Below are positions 1 through 7,669 of a stretch of 64,000 nt of DNA, piece by piece (position 1 is the first letter of the stretch; each line of letters starts with the position of its first letter). The stretch lies in NCBI RefSeq assembly GCF_016820635.1, contig NZ_WSFU01000008.1, positions 1-64,000 of the forward strand, given 5' to 3'. The stretch comes from Anaeromonas gelatinilytica. Lineage in GTDB: Bacteria; Bacillota; Clostridia; Tissierellales; SIT17. A program made the position numbers and the translations under genes. The notes under the pieces were generated by a model. The model saw only the letters and a list, made by a program, of their open reading frames with translations. It was not told where the DNA came from and searched no databases.

Positions 1-52
1 GTAGTATTTTTTCATTATAAATTTTTAGTTTCACTCAATAATCATAAGATTT

Positions 53-373
53 TCAGTGGCCTCCTTTAGGATTAGGAGCTTTTATTACAAATATCTCAAG
101 AGTTTCATCATCTTTATTATTCACATTCATTAATGTTTTGTATGGAATATTAATAATACTACCTTTCTCATATTTATGCTCCTCTTGTTTGTCTAATTGT
201 AGAGATAACACACCCCTTATCACAATCATATAAACATTTGAATTTGCATTATGTTGAGGTAGACCTTTATTCTTAGAAAATATCATATGATTCAAATGTA
301 GATTTTTATCATTTATAATTTTTTCTATCTTTTTATCATTACCATTATCATATTCAAATAATTTTTCAATCAT
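53..373 (-). CDS. small cupin-domain protein
   Basis: This 106-residue protein is about the size of one cupin beta-barrel. The first cupin motif is recognisable from H41 to G54 and the second around G71-P78, but only one of the usual histidine ligands (H41) is present, so the metal site looks degenerate. The substrate is unknown. The gene starts at an ATG behind a good AGGAGG site and diverges from a Crp/Fnr-type regulator. A GTAAC-N4-GTTAC palindrome lies upstream, centred about 32 bp from a TATAAT at 407-412, which suggests activation by that regulator. I cannot assign an enzymatic role; a ligand-binding or sensory role is also possible. Confidence 0.7.
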   Translation of the reverse strand: MIEKLFEYDNGNDKKIEKIINDKNLHLNHMIFSKNKGLPQHNANSNVYMIVIRGVLSLQLDKQEEHKYEKGSIINIPYKTLMNVNNKDDETLEIFVIKAPNPKGGH

Positions 374-434
374 TAAAAATCCTCCTTTATATTTAGTTAT
401 ACATCAATTATAATTATTTATATAAGTAATTTCT

Positions 435-448
435 GTAACTATTGTTAC
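435..448. promoter_or_regulatory. Crp/Fnr-type operator GTAAC-N4-GTTAC
   Basis: Perfect 5-bp inverted repeat GTAAC-TATT-GTTAC between the divergent cupin and Crp/Fnr genes. Its centre (441.5) lies 32 bp from the centre of a TATAAT hexamer (407-412) reading toward the cupin gene. With a start site about 10 bp past the hexamer, the operator sits near -42, the class II activator position. The spacing is seen; the assignment to the adjacent regulator is inferred. Confidence 0.6.
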
Positions 449-464
449 GAAAGGATGATTTTTT

Positions 465-1133
465 ATTATTAATAAAAATTTCTTAAATATTATTCAATCA
501 AATCCATTATTTAATGATATTTCTAATGATAGACTAAAAAAACTATTTGAATCTAATGAACTTTCTACAAAAAAATATTCAAAGGATGAAATAATATACT
601 TTCAAAATGAAGAATGTTCATCCTTCGATATATTAATCTCTGGAAAAGTTTCTATTCAAAAATTAGATGAAAATGGTAATATATTGACAATTACTAATTT
701 CTATCCAGGAGATTCCTTTGGAGGACAGATGATATTTGCTGACAACAATTATTATCCAATGAATGTTATATCAAAGGATGAATCAATAATATTAAATATA
801 AAAAAATCACTAGTTTTAGATTTATGTCAAAACAACAAACAATTTTTGTCTGAATTATTAAAGTCAATTTCTAACAAAACTCTTATAATAAGTAATAAAA
901 TCCATGATATATCTCTAAAAACTATTAGAGACTGTATTTTAGATTATTTAAAATACGAATATAAACTTCAAAATACTTTGACATTGAAAATGAAAATCAC
1001 TAAAAAAGAATGGGCAGAAAAAATTGGTGTTCATCGTCCTTCCCTTTCTAGAGAATTAATGAAAATGAAACAGGAAGGACTAATTGATTACACAAGAAAT
1101 ACTATTACTATAAAAGATATTAAAATTTTATAA
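465..1133 (+). CDS. Crp/Fnr family transcriptional regulator, probable AUU start
   Basis: Helix-turn-helix regulator of the Crp/Fnr family. The first in-frame ATG (684) would remove much of the cyclic-nucleotide-binding-like barrel. The same frame is open from 459 and encodes normal N-terminal barrel sequence. An AAGGA site at 451-455 is placed correctly for an ATT codon at 465, giving 222 residues, the usual family length. The C-terminal winged helix carries the recognition segment around HRPSLSRELMKM. The only upstream ATG (455) is one frame off across a T6 run and overlaps the ribosome binding site. No conserved Fnr-type cysteine cluster is apparent, so the ligand is unknown. Proximity to fprA hints at redox or nitrosative sensing; that is inference. 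Confidence 0.75.
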   Translation: MINKNFLNIIQSNPLFNDISNDRLKKLFESNELSTKKYSKDEIIYFQNEECSSFDILISGKVSIQKLDENGNILTITNFYPGDSFGGQMIFADNNYYPMNVISKDESIILNIKKSLVLDLCQNNKQFLSELLKSISNKTLIISNKIHDISLKTIRDCILDYLKYEYKLQNTLTLKMKITKKEWAEKIGVHRPSLSRELMKMKQEGLIDYTRNTITIKDIKIL

Positions 1134-1243
1134 TATTATTTTAATTCTTTTTGTTTATTCATATAATAATAAGCTTTTATTTTTGGATAACATATAAACG
1201 AAATTCCTAATATCATTTATTATTTATGCATAAGCACTTATAG

Positions 1244-1281
1244 AAATAGCCCTTATAATATATATATTATAAGGGCTATTT
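1244..1281. terminator. intrinsic terminator after fprA
   Basis: Perfect 17-bp stem (left arm 1244-1260, right arm 1265-1281) with a 4-nt loop, 11 bp past the fprA stop codon. Its AAATAG/CTATTT ends supply U-rich tails on both strands, so it may also end the convergent Crp/Fnr transcript. Confidence 0.85.
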
Positions 1282-1292
1282 AAAATTAAATA

Positions 1293-2483
1293 TCATTTTA
1301 TCTTTTCAGCAAAATCTTTCCCAAAGTTTTTACATCTTTCTATTTGAACATCATCTGGATTCCATAATTCTCTTATGCCTTCATTTACAACATCATATTT
1401 GGCATCTTTTAATTCGTCATTTATTATCTTAATGCCTTCTCCACTCCAACCATAACTTCCAAAGGCTGCAAATTTTTTGTTTTTATATTTCATACCTTTC
1501 ATCATTTCTAATAATCCTGAAATAGAATATAAAAGTCCATTATTCACGGTAGAAGACCCAATTAATACTGCTTTAGATTTAAATACTTCTGTTAATATAT
1601 CATTCTTATCAGTTTTTGCTCCATTAAATAATTTTATTCTAGTATCTTTTTCTACATCTTTAATTCCTTCTGCTATTGCCTCAGCCATTCTTCTAGTTCC
1701 ATGCCACATACTATCATATATTAAAGTTATCTGGTTTTCTTGATATCCATCAGCCCATTCTAAATACTTTTCAATTATTTGAACAGGATTATCTCTCCAT
1801 ATAACTCCATGACTTGTACATATCATATCTACAGGCAATTTAAAATCTAATACCTCTTTAATTTTTCTTGTAACTAGAGGAGAAAATGGTGTTAATATAT
1901 TAGCATAATATTTAATAGCTTCTTGATATAATTCTTCTTCATTTACTAAATCATTAAACATTGGATCAGATACATAATGCTGTCCAAAAGCATCATTGCT
2001 AAATAACATATTATCTTTAGTCATATATGTAAACATACTATCAGGCCAATGTAACATTTTTGCTTCTATAAATACTAATTTACTTTTTCCTATATTAAGT
2101 TCATCTCCGGTTTTAACTTCAACAAAATTCCAGTCCTGATGATAATGACCTTTTATCGAATTTATCGCAGCTTTAGTACAATATATTGGAGTATTAGGAA
2201 TTTCCCTCATGAGTTCTACCAAAGCACCACTATGATCAATTTCTCCATGGTTGGCTATAATATAATCAATCTCATCTAAATCAATCTCCTTTTTTAATCT
2301 TTCTATATATTCTTTAGCAAAAGGCATCCAAACTGTATCAATAAGTACAGTTTTTTCATCTCTGATTAAATATGAATTATATGTAGTTCCCCTATGAGTA
2401 GAATATTCATCTCCATGAAAATCTCTAAGTTCCCAATCCTTTATTCCTACCCATGTAACTTTATAATTTACTTTAAAACTCAA
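1293..2483 (-). CDS. fprA: A-type flavoprotein / flavodiiron protein
   Basis: Flavodiiron protein that in anaerobes reduces O2 and/or NO to water or N2O, usually fed by rubredoxin. The N-terminal metallo-beta-lactamase-like domain has the diiron ligand set H79, E81, D83, H84 (HGEIDH), H145, D164 and H225. The C-terminal flavodoxin domain begins near residue 252 and carries the FMN loop around DSMWHGTRRMAE. At 396 residues it is the normal length for class A proteins, with no extra rubredoxin domain. The ATG start has a strong AGGAGG-type site. It is a single-gene unit ended by a hairpin. The choice between O2 and NO as main substrate cannot be made from sequence. Confidence 0.95.
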   Translation of the reverse strand: MSFKVNYKVTWVGIKDWELRDFHGDEYSTHRGTTYNSYLIRDEKTVLIDTVWMPFAKEYIERLKKEIDLDEIDYIIANHGEIDHSGALVELMREIPNTPIYCTKAAINSIKGHYHQDWNFVEVKTGDELNIGKSKLVFIEAKMLHWPDSMFTYMTKDNMLFSNDAFGQHYVSDPMFNDLVNEEELYQEAIKYYANILTPFSPLVTRKIKEVLDFKLPVDMICTSHGVIWRDNPVQIIEKYLEWADGYQENQITLIYDSMWHGTRRMAEAIAEGIKDVEKDTRIKLFNGAKTDKNDILTEVFKSKAVLIGSSTVNNGLLYSISGLLEMMKGMKYKNKKFAAFGSYGWSGEGIKIINDELKDAKYDVVNEGIRELWNPDDVQIERCKNFGKDFAEKIK

Positions 2484-2551
2484 AATAATCCCTCCTATCT
2501 TTTTCTTATATGAAGTATACCCAATATATAGTTAAAATAAAAGTCTTAGTA

Positions 2552-2645
2552 TTAATCTCTCATTACACATCTATATCCATATCCCCAAATTGTTTCTATA
2601 TATGTAGGTTTAGAAGAATTATCTTCTATTCTATATAATATTATC
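2552..2645 (-). pseudogene. relic of an OmpR-family response regulator (C-terminus only)
   Basis: In the gap upstream of fprA, the minus strand encodes about 30 codons ending in TAA at 2552-2554 that read RIEDNSSKPTYIETIWGYGY followed by a short tail. This is the end of a winged-helix DNA-binding domain of OmpR/PhoB regulators, where the WGxGY turn is characteristic. A TAG lies immediately upstream in frame, and no receiver domain is present. It is therefore a decayed remnant, not a gene. Confidence 0.7.
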
Positions 2646-2676
2646 TATAATTTAATATAAACCTTAATTCAAAACT

Positions 2677-3588
2677 TTACTCCAATACTCCAAATTCATA
2701 ACCTTCGCTTTTAAGATAATCTATAACATCAGGTAACATCTCTACTGTAGATGTTTTTGTAGGTGCATCATGCATTAATATAACAGCTTTTTCTTTTCCC
2801 TCTACAGTATCCTTTATATTTTCAATCAATTCATTTACACTAAATCTCTTTTTTTCTGAATCTCTATTTAAAGCATTCCAATCTATATACTTATATCCAT
2901 TATTTAATACTGCGGTTCTAAAGGGAGATTTTTTCTCTCCAAAAGAACCTCCTGGAAATCTAAATAATTTACTATTAAAATCTTCTCCTAATATTTCTTT
3001 TAATATATTATCCGTTCTATCTATTTCATTTAATAGAATATTAACATTCGAATATATTTTACTATAATTATGAGAATAAGTATGATTACCTATGCTATGT
3101 CCATTATCATATATATCTCGAATTATATTATCATTTTTTTCAGCCAATTGACCTAATACAAAAAAAGTTGCTTTAACATTTTTTTGATTAAGTATTTTTA
3201 AAATCTTTATGGTATTCTTACTAGGTCCATCATCAAACGTTAAAAAAGCCATTTTTCTACCATCTTTTAAATAAGCTTCTTCACTAGGTACTGAAACATG
3301 TGTACTATATGAAACTTTTTTAGATTCTTCATGATCTTTTGATTTATTTTTTTCAATTTTTTTATCTGAATTTTTTACTTGATTCTCCTCATCATCTTTA
3401 TCTGACTTTTTCTCTTTTTCTGCTTTTTCTTTTATTATTTTTTCCTTAGCATATTCTTTTTCTTTACTATTCTCTTTTTCACTAATGGTTGTCCATTTCC
3501 CAAACAAGGTCAATATTCCTAATATAAATATTATACATAAAATAATAAACCTTATTCTTCGTAATCTTTTGTTCACTTTTTTACTCAT
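2677..3588 (-). CDS. membrane-anchored polysaccharide deacetylase (CE4/NodB)
   Basis: Removes acetyl groups from cell-wall or other extracellular N-acetylated glycans. Residues 13-30 form a membrane anchor, followed by a very charged Lys/Glu-rich spacer (about 35-92), then the NodB domain. Metal and catalytic motifs are intact: TFDDGPS (D119, D120), the HxxxH motif (HTYSH, H169 and H173), RFPGG at 210-214, and a late ILMHD histidine. The length (303 residues) suits the PdaA/PgdA group. It appears to be monocistronic. The exact glycan, peptidoglycan or spore cortex, cannot be told from sequence. Confidence 0.9.
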   Translation of the reverse strand: MSKKVNKRLRRIRFIILCIIFILGILTLFGKWTTISEKENSKEKEYAKEKIIKEKAEKEKKSDKDDEENQVKNSDKKIEKNKSKDHEESKKVSYSTHVSVPSEEAYLKDGRKMAFLTFDDGPSKNTIKILKILNQKNVKATFFVLGQLAEKNDNIIRDIYDNGHSIGNHTYSHNYSKIYSNVNILLNEIDRTDNILKEILGEDFNSKLFRFPGGSFGEKKSPFRTAVLNNGYKYIDWNALNRDSEKKRFSVNELIENIKDTVEGKEKAVILMHDAPTKTSTVEMLPDVIDYLKSEGYEFGVLE

Positions 3589-3768
3589 TTCTTGTCCCCC
3601 TACAGTATAAAATGTCGAATTTTAATTCCTAGATATACAATTATTCTACACTATTTATTAGACTTTTGGGTTACAAATAGGTACAAAAAAGTTACAAAAA
3701 TATTACAAAATTCCTAATATTATATTGTTTTTTATGACTATCTACAATACAAACATATATGACAACTA

Positions 3769-3807
3769 AAAAAGATAATTTCTATATTTTACAGAAATTA
3801 TCTTTTT
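3769..3807 (-). terminator. intrinsic terminator after the PrcB-like lipoprotein gene
   Basis: Inverted repeat with 15-bp arms (3769-3783 and 3793-3807, AAAAAGATAATTTCT type) about 20 bp beyond the stop codon of the lipoprotein gene, giving a U-rich end on the minus strand. Confidence 0.8.
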
Positions 3808-3827
3808 AACTTAATAATTAATTTTAC

Positions 3828-4280
3828 TTATTCTATTATTTTAAATTCTTTACCTTTAATTGTCACTACTTTTATATCTTTTACATCTTCTATATCTTCT
3901 ATTTTAATAATTTTATAAGGATAAGTTATTGCTTGAGTCACCATATCATCTGTTTTAGGCTTATATTCCATTATAGTTATTTTAGTAATATTATCATCTT
4001 TCTCAACCTTTTCTATGACAATATCATATCCACCAGTGTTTTTTTCTCCTAAGCCTATATATATGTACTTTCCATTTTCTTTAGATTCTATTACCTTATA
4101 TCCTTGATTTTCTTTAATATCTTCTATACTATTTTCTATATTCCGAGGAACATTTTCTACAATCTCATACTCAATTCCTTTTAATTTATTCACTCCACTC
4201 ACCTCTTTAGTTGATGATGAACATCCTAAAAAGATTATTGAAATAGCTAAAATTATTAGTCCAAAAGTTATTTTTTTCAT
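3828..4280 (-). CDS. lipoprotein with PrcB C-terminal-like domain
   Basis: Predicted lipoprotein of 150 residues. Starting at ATG 4280, which is preceded by GGTGGAG, gives a lysine-rich signal peptide with lipobox FLGC. An upstream GTG at 4289 overlaps the ribosome binding site and is less likely. The remainder matches the PrcB C-terminal domain pattern: NTGGYDIVIEKV, then a run of short strands and a QAITYPYKIIKI end. In oral spirochaetes PrcB is part of a surface protease complex; in Firmicutes the domain occurs in stand-alone lipoproteins of unknown function. No protease gene is adjacent here. Confidence 0.75.
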   Translation of the reverse strand: MKKITFGLIILAISIIFLGCSSSTKEVSGVNKLKGIEYEIVENVPRNIENSIEDIKENQGYKVIESKENGKYIYIGLGEKNTGGYDIVIEKVEKDDNITKITIMEYKPKTDDMVTQAITYPYKIIKIEDIEDVKDIKVVTIKGKEFKIIE

Positions 4281-4394
4281 ATGTATCACTCCACCTATTT
4301 ATATTTCATTTTTTTCAAATAATACTTTTTATTTAATATATACTCTCATCTTTATTATAACATAAAATAATACTAATATTTACCTTTCATCCCT

Positions 4395-5633
4395 TTAATT
4401 AGATCCCTTTTCATTCAAAAGTCTCCTTATATCATTATTGATTTTATCTATATCAATATTCTCAATTGTTTCATCCTTTAATTCATACTTACCTTTCAAT
4501 TTCAATATTCTATATATACTCTTATCAATTCTTTCCTCTGATATTCTCCCATCTTTTACTGCGGTTCTTAATTCCTTTAATACATTTATTTGATTTTCAT
4601 ATCCATGACAGACTAAAATAATATCACTCCCAGCATCTACAGACTTAATGGCTGCATCTTCTATATTATAATTTTCTGTAATCGCTCCCATTGTCATATC
4701 ATCTGTAACAACTAAACCATCAAATCCTAACTCTTTTCTTAAAAGATTATTAATAATTTCTTTTGACAAAGTAGCTACATTTTCTGCATCTATGTTCTCA
4801 AAAATAATATGAGCAATCATTATTGAATCTGTCTTATTATTTATAGCCTCTTTAAAGGGAACAAGTTCAAAATTCATTATCTCTTCTATATTTTTTTTAA
4901 TAACAGGTAACCCTACATGAGAATCTATCGATGTATCTCCATGTCCAGGAAAATGTTTAACTACAGATATAACTCCCTCTGACTGAATTCCTTTCATTGT
5001 TTCAATACCTAATTCACTTACGATTTTTTCATTAGAACCAAAAGCCCTATCACCAATTACTGGATTATTAGGATTACTATCTATATCTAAGACTGGTGCA
5101 AAATTCATATTAAATCCCATAAGCTTTATTTCTTTTGCAATTAATTTGCCTACATTATAAGAAAAATCTTTATCTTCAATATGTCCTATTACTTTATTAG
5201 AAGGTATTTTTCTAATTTCATCTGGCATTCTACTTACTCTACCACCTTCCTCATCAACAGACATAAACAATGGAATATCATTATTATTAGAATTTATAAT
5301 CTTTAAATTATTTGTCAATTTTAAAAGTTGATATGAATCTTTTATATTTTTACTAAATAAAATAAATCCTCCCACATAATACTCTTCTATCAATTTCTTT
5401 GTATTATCATCTAATGTATAATCATCAAATCCTACTATAACCATTTGTCCTATCTTCTCTTCTAAAGTCATTTCTTCAATTTTCTTAATTATAGGATCTT
5501 TTTCTTCATCTGGTTCTATTTTCTGTAATGGTGGAGTTTCTTCTATATATTCTTTTTTCATATTTAAATATCCTATAATAACCACAACTAGCACTATTAA
5601 ACCTACAATAATAAATAAAATTTTTTTATTCAT
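4395..5633 (-). CDS. nagZ: beta-N-acetylhexosaminidase, glycoside hydrolase family 3
   Basis: GH3 enzyme that removes terminal N-acetylglucosamine from peptidoglycan fragments. Chosen start is ATG 5633, preceded by AAAGG; the 7-codon upstream extension from a GTG is less likely. An N-terminal hydrophobic helix (about residues 4-24) anchors or exports it, as in Gram-positive NagZ. The family hallmark KHFPGHGDTSIDSH supplies the His/Asp acid-base loop, and VVTDDMTMGAI holds the nucleophilic Asp. The catalytic barrel is full length and a second GH3 domain is absent. Next to the deacetylase and lipoprotein it fits wall turnover, though each seems separately transcribed. Confidence 0.92.
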   Translation of the reverse strand: MNKKILFIIVGLIVLVVVIIGYLNMKKEYIEETPPLQKIEPDEEKDPIIKKIEEMTLEEKIGQMVIVGFDDYTLDDNTKKLIEEYYVGGFILFSKNIKDSYQLLKLTNNLKIINSNNNDIPLFMSVDEEGGRVSRMPDEIRKIPSNKVIGHIEDKDFSYNVGKLIAKEIKLMGFNMNFAPVLDIDSNPNNPVIGDRAFGSNEKIVSELGIETMKGIQSEGVISVVKHFPGHGDTSIDSHVGLPVIKKNIEEIMNFELVPFKEAINNKTDSIMIAHIIFENIDAENVATLSKEIINNLLRKELGFDGLVVTDDMTMGAITENYNIEDAAIKSVDAGSDIILVCHGYENQINVLKELRTAVKDGRISEERIDKSIYRILKLKGKYELKDETIENIDIDKINNDIRRLLNEKGSN

Positions 5634-5848
5634 TAATTTTACAACCTTTCTCACTTATTATATATACTCTTATAAATATTAATCTAGATTTATTCAATAA
5701 TGTTCCAATGCATTAGCATTTTAAGTTTGAACTTGAATGTTGATATTTATAATATATATTCCATTATCTACCTATTATACGCTATTAATACTATCTTTTA
5801 GACAAATATTGATACTTTTACAAAAATACTAAGAATTCTCAATTCTAT

Positions 5849-5895
5849 AAATTTAAAATAGACATCCCAAATTTTTGAATGCCTATTTTAAATTT
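5849..5895. terminator. hairpin after the thioredoxin-like gene
   Basis: Imperfect inverted repeat with AAATTTAAAATAG at 5849-5861 against CTATTTTAAATTT at 5883-5895, abutting the stop codon of the thioredoxin-like gene. It is AT-rich and of moderate strength. Confidence 0.55.
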
Positions 5896-5898
5896 GTC

Positions 5899-6126
5899 TT
5901 ATAAATATTTTTTTATTTCTTCTGGTTTTGCTACTTTCCCAACAATCTTTACATCTTCATCTATCACTAAAGCTGGAGTCTTCATTACGCCATAAGACAT
6001 AATATCTTTAAAATCTGTAACTTTCTCAATCGTAGCATCAATACCTAACTCATCCACAGCCTTTTTAACATTTTTCTCTAATTTTGTACAATTAGCACAA
6101 CCTGAACCTAAAATTTTAATAATCAT
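5899..6126 (-). CDS. small thioredoxin-like redox-active disulfide protein
   Basis: A 75-residue minimal thioredoxin fold of the MTH895/TM0996 type. It has the redox motif GCANC (CxxC) near the N-terminus and a cis-proline loop (MKTPALVIDED). It is the last gene of an ArsR / permease / thioredoxin-like operon and lies 42 bp from the permease gene. This trio recurs in anaerobes, where the disulfide protein probably transfers electrons or a thiol-bound ligand for the permease. The physiological substrate is unproven. Family assignment is firm; partner and role are inferred from neighbours. Confidence 0.85.
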   Translation of the reverse strand: MIIKILGSGCANCTKLEKNVKKAVDELGIDATIEKVTDFKDIMSYGVMKTPALVIDEDVKIVGKVAKPEEIKKYL

Positions 6127-6167
6127 AACACACGCTCCTTTTTATAATTAATATATTTATATTTAAT

Positions 6168-7193
6168 TTAAATAAATAAATATCCAAAGGCATTAAAAAT
6201 ATATCCAATAATAATTATTCCAATCGTTACTATTCCAAAAAACATTCCTAATAACTTTGGTTTAACAACCTTTGAAAGCATAATCATGGACGGCATCGAC
6301 AGAGCAGTTACCCCCATCATGAAAGATAATGCTGTTCCTAAGCCTACTCCTTTTGTTATCAAAGCTTCTGCAATAGGCAATGTTCCAAATATATCTGCAT
6401 ACATAGGTACTCCTACAAAAGTTGCTACAAGAACTGAATACCATTTATCTTTGCCCAATATTGCAGAAATAATGGATTCTGGAATATAATTATGAATAGC
6501 CGCTCCTATTCCAACACCTATTAATATATATAGCCATACTTTTTTAATAATATCTAATACTTGATTCTTTGCAAATTCTATTCTTTCATAGGAAGTTAAC
6601 TCTTCTTCTTCACTTTCAATCATTTTATTATTATAAACAAAAGATTCAACATACTTATCAAGTTTTAACTTACTAATAATTCCTCCTCCTAAAACTGCTA
6701 ATATTAAGCCTACAATAACATATGCTATAGATGTCTTCCAATTAAATATACTAGCAAGTAAAATAACCGATGCTAAATCTACCAAAGGTGAAGAAATCAA
6801 AAATGAAAATGTAGTACCTATTGGTAACCCTGCATTAGTAAATCCAATAAATAGTGGTATAGAAGAACATGAACAAAAAGGTGTCACAGTTCCAAGTAAA
6901 GCGGCTAAAATATTTGATGTAATTCCTCTAAACCTTCCTAATATTTTTTTAGTTCTCTCTGGTGGAAAGAAACTTTGAATATAAGATATTACAAATATAA
7001 GTACTGAAAGCAAAATAAATATTTTTATTACATCATAAATGAAAAAATGTATGCTTCCTCCTAATCTTTCCTCAATAGACAATCCAAACACTTTTTCCAC
7101 TAAAAACTTAATAAGTTTATGAAGCCATGTCATTTTTAATAATTGATCATTAAGAGTACTAAATACACTTGATATTATATTCATCATAATCAC
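6168..7193 (-). CDS. DUF318/ArsP-like membrane permease
   Basis: Integral membrane permease of 341 residues with about 8-10 hydrophobic segments in two related halves, matching the DUF318 permease family that includes the organoarsenical exporter ArsP. The CSCSSIPLF segment in the first half carries the family's conserved cysteine pair, and the second half repeats the pattern around VGVPMYADIFG. Half-repeats are separated by a charged cytoplasmic loop near residues 190-210. It sits between an arsR-like gene (5 bp away) and a thioredoxin-like gene. Export of arsenical or another thiol-reactive metalloid is plausible but not shown; general metabolite permease is an alternative. Confidence 0.8.
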   Translation of the reverse strand: MIMMNIISSVFSTLNDQLLKMTWLHKLIKFLVEKVFGLSIEERLGGSIHFFIYDVIKIFILLSVLIFVISYIQSFFPPERTKKILGRFRGITSNILAALLGTVTPFCSCSSIPLFIGFTNAGLPIGTTFSFLISSPLVDLASVILLASIFNWKTSIAYVIVGLILAVLGGGIISKLKLDKYVESFVYNNKMIESEEEELTSYERIEFAKNQVLDIIKKVWLYILIGVGIGAAIHNYIPESIISAILGKDKWYSVLVATFVGVPMYADIFGTLPIAEALITKGVGLGTALSFMMGVTALSMPSMIMLSKVVKPKLLGMFFGIVTIGIIIIGYIFNAFGYLFI

Positions 7194-7198
7194 CTGCC

Positions 7199-7552
7199 TT
7201 AAATATTTTGGGATTTGATTTTTTCATTAATACATTCCTCTGCTATAGGAAGTCTTTCTATATCTTTTTTTAAAACAGAATAATCATCAATACTTGAAAT
7301 AATATTATCTAATATTCCTTTAAGCATTTGATTTTCATTATCTAAATAATAAAATATAAATTGCTCTTGTCTTTCATCTTTAACAAACCCTTTATCTTTT
7401 AACTTACTTAAATGCTTTGATATCTTAGGCTGACTCTCTTCTAATATTCCTTGCATTTGACATACACATAATTTTCTATGATAGAGTAAATTTAAAATTC
7501 GTATTCTTGTTTCATCTGATAAAACTTTGAATAAATTCACTAATTTATCCAT
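7199..7552 (-). CDS. ArsR/SmtB family repressor
   Basis: Winged-helix metalloid sensor of 117 residues, starting at ATG 7552 behind AAAGGATG; the longer frame to 7639 runs through the operator and promoter and is rejected. The DNA-binding segment ESQPKISKHLSKLKDKGFV is typical. LCVCQMQG carries the alpha-3 CVC motif used by ArsR and CadC for As(III)/Sb(III) or Cd/Pb binding, so a thiolate inducer is likely. First gene of the operon with the permease and thioredoxin-like genes. A perfect palindrome over its own -10 box indicates autorepression. Confidence 0.9.
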   Translation of the reverse strand: MDKLVNLFKVLSDETRIRILNLLYHRKLCVCQMQGILEESQPKISKHLSKLKDKGFVKDERQEQFIFYYLDNENQMLKGILDNIISSIDDYSVLKKDIERLPIAEECINEKIKSQNI

Positions 7553-7574
7553 ACAATTACATCCTTTCATTAAA

Positions 7575-7639
7575 AATATAATACTTATATACTCATATGA
7601 GTATATAAGTATTATATTTTTATATTTATTATTTGTCAA
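7575..7639 (-). promoter_or_regulatory. consensus promoter and 44-bp perfect operator palindrome of the arsR operon
   Basis: TTGACA (complement of 7634-7639) and TATAAT (complement of 7611-7616) are exactly 17 bp apart. A perfect dyad of 2 x 22 bp covers 7575-7618, centred on CAT|ATG at 7596/7597, so it spans the -10 box and the transcription start. This is the expected place for an ArsR repressor and would also let the RNA leader fold. Confidence 0.85.
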
Positions 7640-7669
7640 TGATTATATAAAAGATTTAAAAATATATAA

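Noticed and set aside
7553-7639. 29-codon N-terminal extension of the arsR gene
   Set aside because: It would be translated from the consensus promoter and operator palindrome; the internal ATG at 7552 has a proper AAAGG site.
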